Origin: Kiritimatiellota bacterium
GTDB taxonomy: Bacteria; Verrucomicrobiota; Lentisphaeria; Victivallales; JAADHT01
Direction of reading: 5' to 3'
NCBI GenBank assembly: GCA_013151705.1
Contig: JAADHT010000040.1
Coordinates: 1 to 7,975 of the forward strand
Length of the DNA: 7,975 nucleotides
Shown here one piece after another: positions 6,841 to 7,975 of the stretch (its first letter is position 1; the number at the start of each line of letters is the position of its first letter). The notes below the pieces were generated by a model that worked only from the letters and a program-made list of their open reading frames with translations, was not told where the DNA came from and did not search any database. Both the position numbers and the translations under genes were made by a program.

Positions 6841-7383
6841 TCAAATCATCCCTGTTTTTCTGGCGTACTCGAAAATTCCGCCACTATCTATCACGTCTTT
6901 GATATCCCCCATCTCTTTGAGGTTGTTCGTCTCGCCCGTCGAGAGAATCGTCAAAGTCATCGACTCAAAATCCAACTCGACCTCGTCTCCGGTGCCAAGC
7001 TTGCCGGTGAGATTCGTTTCCGACTCCATCGGGTATATCTCGCCGGTGGCAATGCTGTTTCTAAAGAAAATCCTGGCGAAGGATGTCGCCACGACAGCTT
7101 TCACGCCGGCGGCTCCCAGGCAGACAGGCGCATGCTCCCTGCTCGAACCGCAGCCGAAATTCGCTCCGCCGATAATGATGGGATATTCGGTTTTCATCGC
7201 TCCATCCCTAATAAATCTGGGTTTGCGCTCGTCCGGCAACCCGCACAAGGCGAGAGCCCCCAGTTGATCGTACTCCTCTGGAATGGTTGGCACCAGATTC
7301 AAATATTGAGCGGGTATGATCTGGTCGGTGTCTATATTGTCTCCAAGCACGAAAACTTTGCCTCTGATCGTCTCTTTCGTCAT
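6841..7383 (-). CDS. leuD: 3-isopropylmalate dehydratase small subunit
   Basis: LeuD pairs with LeuC to interconvert 2- and 3-isopropylmalate, the second step of leucine synthesis, in the cytoplasm. The 180 residues form the swivelling aconitase domain: DNIDTDQIIP at 15-24, the active-site loop GCGSSREHAP at 77-86, and ARIFFRNS at 103-110. The wording AQYLNLVP, GGANFGCGSSREHAPVCLGAAG and the end GGIFEYARKTGMI resembles plant chloroplast isopropylmalate isomerase small subunits more than the roughly 200-residue E. coli LeuD. All expected motifs are intact. The ATG at 7381-7383 has only a modest GAGAG ribosome site 6 nt away. leuC ends 343 bp upstream, far more than the few bases usual between these genes. 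The two-module cysteine gene follows after 3 bp. A homoaconitase-type relative is possible, but the plant-like LeuC next to it favours leucine synthesis. Confidence 0.95.
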   Translation of the reverse strand: MTKETIRGKVFVLGDNIDTDQIIPAQYLNLVPTIPEEYDQLGALALCGLPDERKPRFIRDGAMKTEYPIIIGGANFGCGSSREHAPVCLGAAGVKAVVATSFARIFFRNSIATGEIYPMESETNLTGKLGTGDEVELDFESMTLTILSTGETNNLKEMGDIKDVIDSGGIFEYARKTGMI

Positions 7384-7410
7384 ATTAAACTCTCGTTGGG
7401 TTGCTTTCTA

Positions 7411-7435
7411 CGCGGAAGCCGCGGCTTCGCAAGCC
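7411..7435 (-). promoter_or_regulatory. Overlapping alternative hairpins upstream of leuD
   Basis: Three structures compete for the same bases: CGCGG/CCGCG (7411-7415 with 7419-7423), the 14-bp palindrome at 7415-7428 centred on CCGCGG, and GGCTT/AAGCC (7423-7427 with 7431-7435). They end about 28 nt before the leuD ATG. No T tract follows. A role in processing or in controlling leuD translation is possible but unproven. Confidence 0.35.
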
Positions 7436-7637
7436 CGAAATAAGTGTCCGCATGCCTGCGAGACCTTTTCGAACAGGGTCTACTAAACTAACAGCGTGTC
7501 CCGTATGTTTCAAGTCGAAATAACGGAAAGTCTGAATCTTTTCATATTTCGAGCCAGTTGCAAAAGCAGTTGCATAAAGTATGGGCGAACCGTGCTGCGA
7601 GCGCATGAGGCGCTGATTACGCCCGTCTCGGGGGGAT

Positions 7638-7662
7638 CGCGGCGTTCGCCGACACCGCCGCG
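7638..7662 (-). other. GC-rich hairpin downstream of leuC
   Basis: CGCGGCG (7638-7644) and CGCCGCG (7656-7662) are perfect 7-nt arms around an 11-nt loop, and an alternative CGGCG-TT-CGCCG hairpin uses part of the same sequence. It lies about 65 nt after the leuC stop. No T tract is present, so it is not an ordinary intrinsic terminator. Confidence 0.4.
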
Positions 7663-7726
7663 GCGAATTGAAGACGAATCGCGCGGAAAAACGCGCCGGA
7701 GCATCGCGGAATTGAATTCGACGACC

Positions 7727-7975
7727 TCATAAGGACGCTGCGGAAACCGTTCCGGCGATAGCCGACGCTGCCGCCGTCAACGGCGACGCCAAAATGGTTT
7801 TGGAGTCTTTCGACCCCATCCTTCCTGGAAAATTACGGTTGGTAGTGCTCACGCACACCTCGTCTCCATTGCATCTGCCGAAGGTGTCCACCGGACCTCC
7901 CAAACACGCCGCGCAGGACGGAGAGGCGATATCCAAACACCCCGAGTCGATAAATATCCGTTTCAAAGACTCGCC
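7727..7975 (-). CDS. leuC: 3-isopropylmalate dehydratase large subunit, C-terminal 82 residues only
   Basis: The frame enters at the right edge (first residues GESLKRIF) and ends at a TGA at 7727-7729. It contains the PSCAACLGGP segment, whose CxxC provides two of the three [4Fe-4S] cluster cysteines of the aconitase family, then VCVSTTNRNFPGRMGS and LASPLTAAASAIAG, which are diagnostic for the end of LeuC. LeuC is the catalytic cluster-binding partner of LeuD in leucine synthesis. As with LeuD, the wording is close to the plant-type large subunit. The start lies outside the window; an internal TTG at 7964-7966 is simply a leucine codon. The C-terminus appears complete. Confidence 0.95.
   Translation of the reverse strand, partial: GESLKRIFIDSGCLDIASPSCAACLGGPVDTFGRCNGDEVCVSTTNRNFPGRMGSKDSKTILASPLTAAASAIAGTVSAASL

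Larger units (their letters stand above)
7384..7726. other. 343-bp leuC-leuD spacer rich in inverted repeats
   Basis: No gene is convincingly supported here. A minus-strand frame (7385-7606, 73 residues) ends 1 bp before the leuD start but has no ribosome binding site, domain or composition that I recognise. The stretch holds several GC-rich inverted repeats (7411-7435, 7638-7662, and GCGCG/CGCGC arms around a TTTTTC loop near 7681-7696) and a direct repeat of CAGTTGCA (7555-7562 and 7567-7574). It could be a leader with a regulatory role or an inserted or decayed repeat element. Confidence 0.5.

Noticed and set aside
7395..7401. Integron-type core site (ACCCAAC on the minus strand)
   Set aside because: Only one 7-nt degenerate core match was seen, with no properly spaced partner or imperfect palindrome between; expected by chance.
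7496..7732. Plus-strand 78-codon frame across the leuC-leuD spacer
   Set aside because: It has no ribosome binding site, its arginine- and serine-rich translation reflects the GC-rich palindromes, and it overlaps the end of leuC on the opposite strand.
7727..7966. A separate 79-residue gene starting at TTG 7964-7966
   Set aside because: The sequence is the C-terminal part of LeuC and the frame stays open to the window edge, so the TTG is an internal leucine codon.

Overview
The window shows six genes, all on the minus strand. In order of transcription (right to left) they are: the 3' end of leuC, leuD, a small protein made of two cysteine-rich zinc-ribbon-like modules, a 1071-residue exported glycosidase-like protein, glmS, and most of a Gfo/Idh/MocA-family oxidoreductase that runs off the left edge. 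No convincing gene was found on the plus strand. No tRNA, rRNA, CRISPR array or insertion sequence was seen.

The organism looks like a Gram-negative-type environmental bacterium. LeuC and LeuD resemble the plant/chloroplast-type isopropylmalate isomerase subunits, and the large protein has the 'RFWGV' opening of cellulase-like proteins that I associate with the Planctomycetes-Verrucomicrobia-Lentisphaerae-Kiritimatiellae bacteria. I suggest that superphylum as a working guess only. No phylogenetic marker in the window fixes it.

Right part (6376-7975): leucine biosynthesis. LeuC and LeuD form isopropylmalate isomerase. The two genes are separated by an unusual 343-bp spacer rich in inverted repeats. 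leuD is followed after 3 bp by the two-module cysteine protein, which must be cotranscribed with it. Each module resembles the CxxC...SHGxCPEC tail known from the C-termini of many bacterial response regulators, here standing alone and duplicated.

Middle (6188-6375): a 188-bp gap holding a degenerate tandem array of 8-nt units in three blocks and a small hairpin directly behind the stop codon of the cysteine protein.

Left part (1-6187): a secreted protein with two tandem carbohydrate-binding-like sandwich domains and a degenerate-looking TIM-barrel glycosidase domain. It lies 7 bp upstream of glmS, the first committed enzyme of amino-sugar (UDP-GlcNAc) synthesis, so glmS is probably translated from the same message and no room is left for a glmS ribozyme. 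After 108 bp comes the Gfo/Idh/MocA oxidoreductase with its own good ribosome binding site. The left part thus groups sugar-related functions, but a shared pathway is an inference.

Most noteworthy: the duplicated stand-alone SHGxCPEC protein linked to leuD, the likely loss of the catalytic acid in the secreted glycosidase-like protein, and the octamer array.
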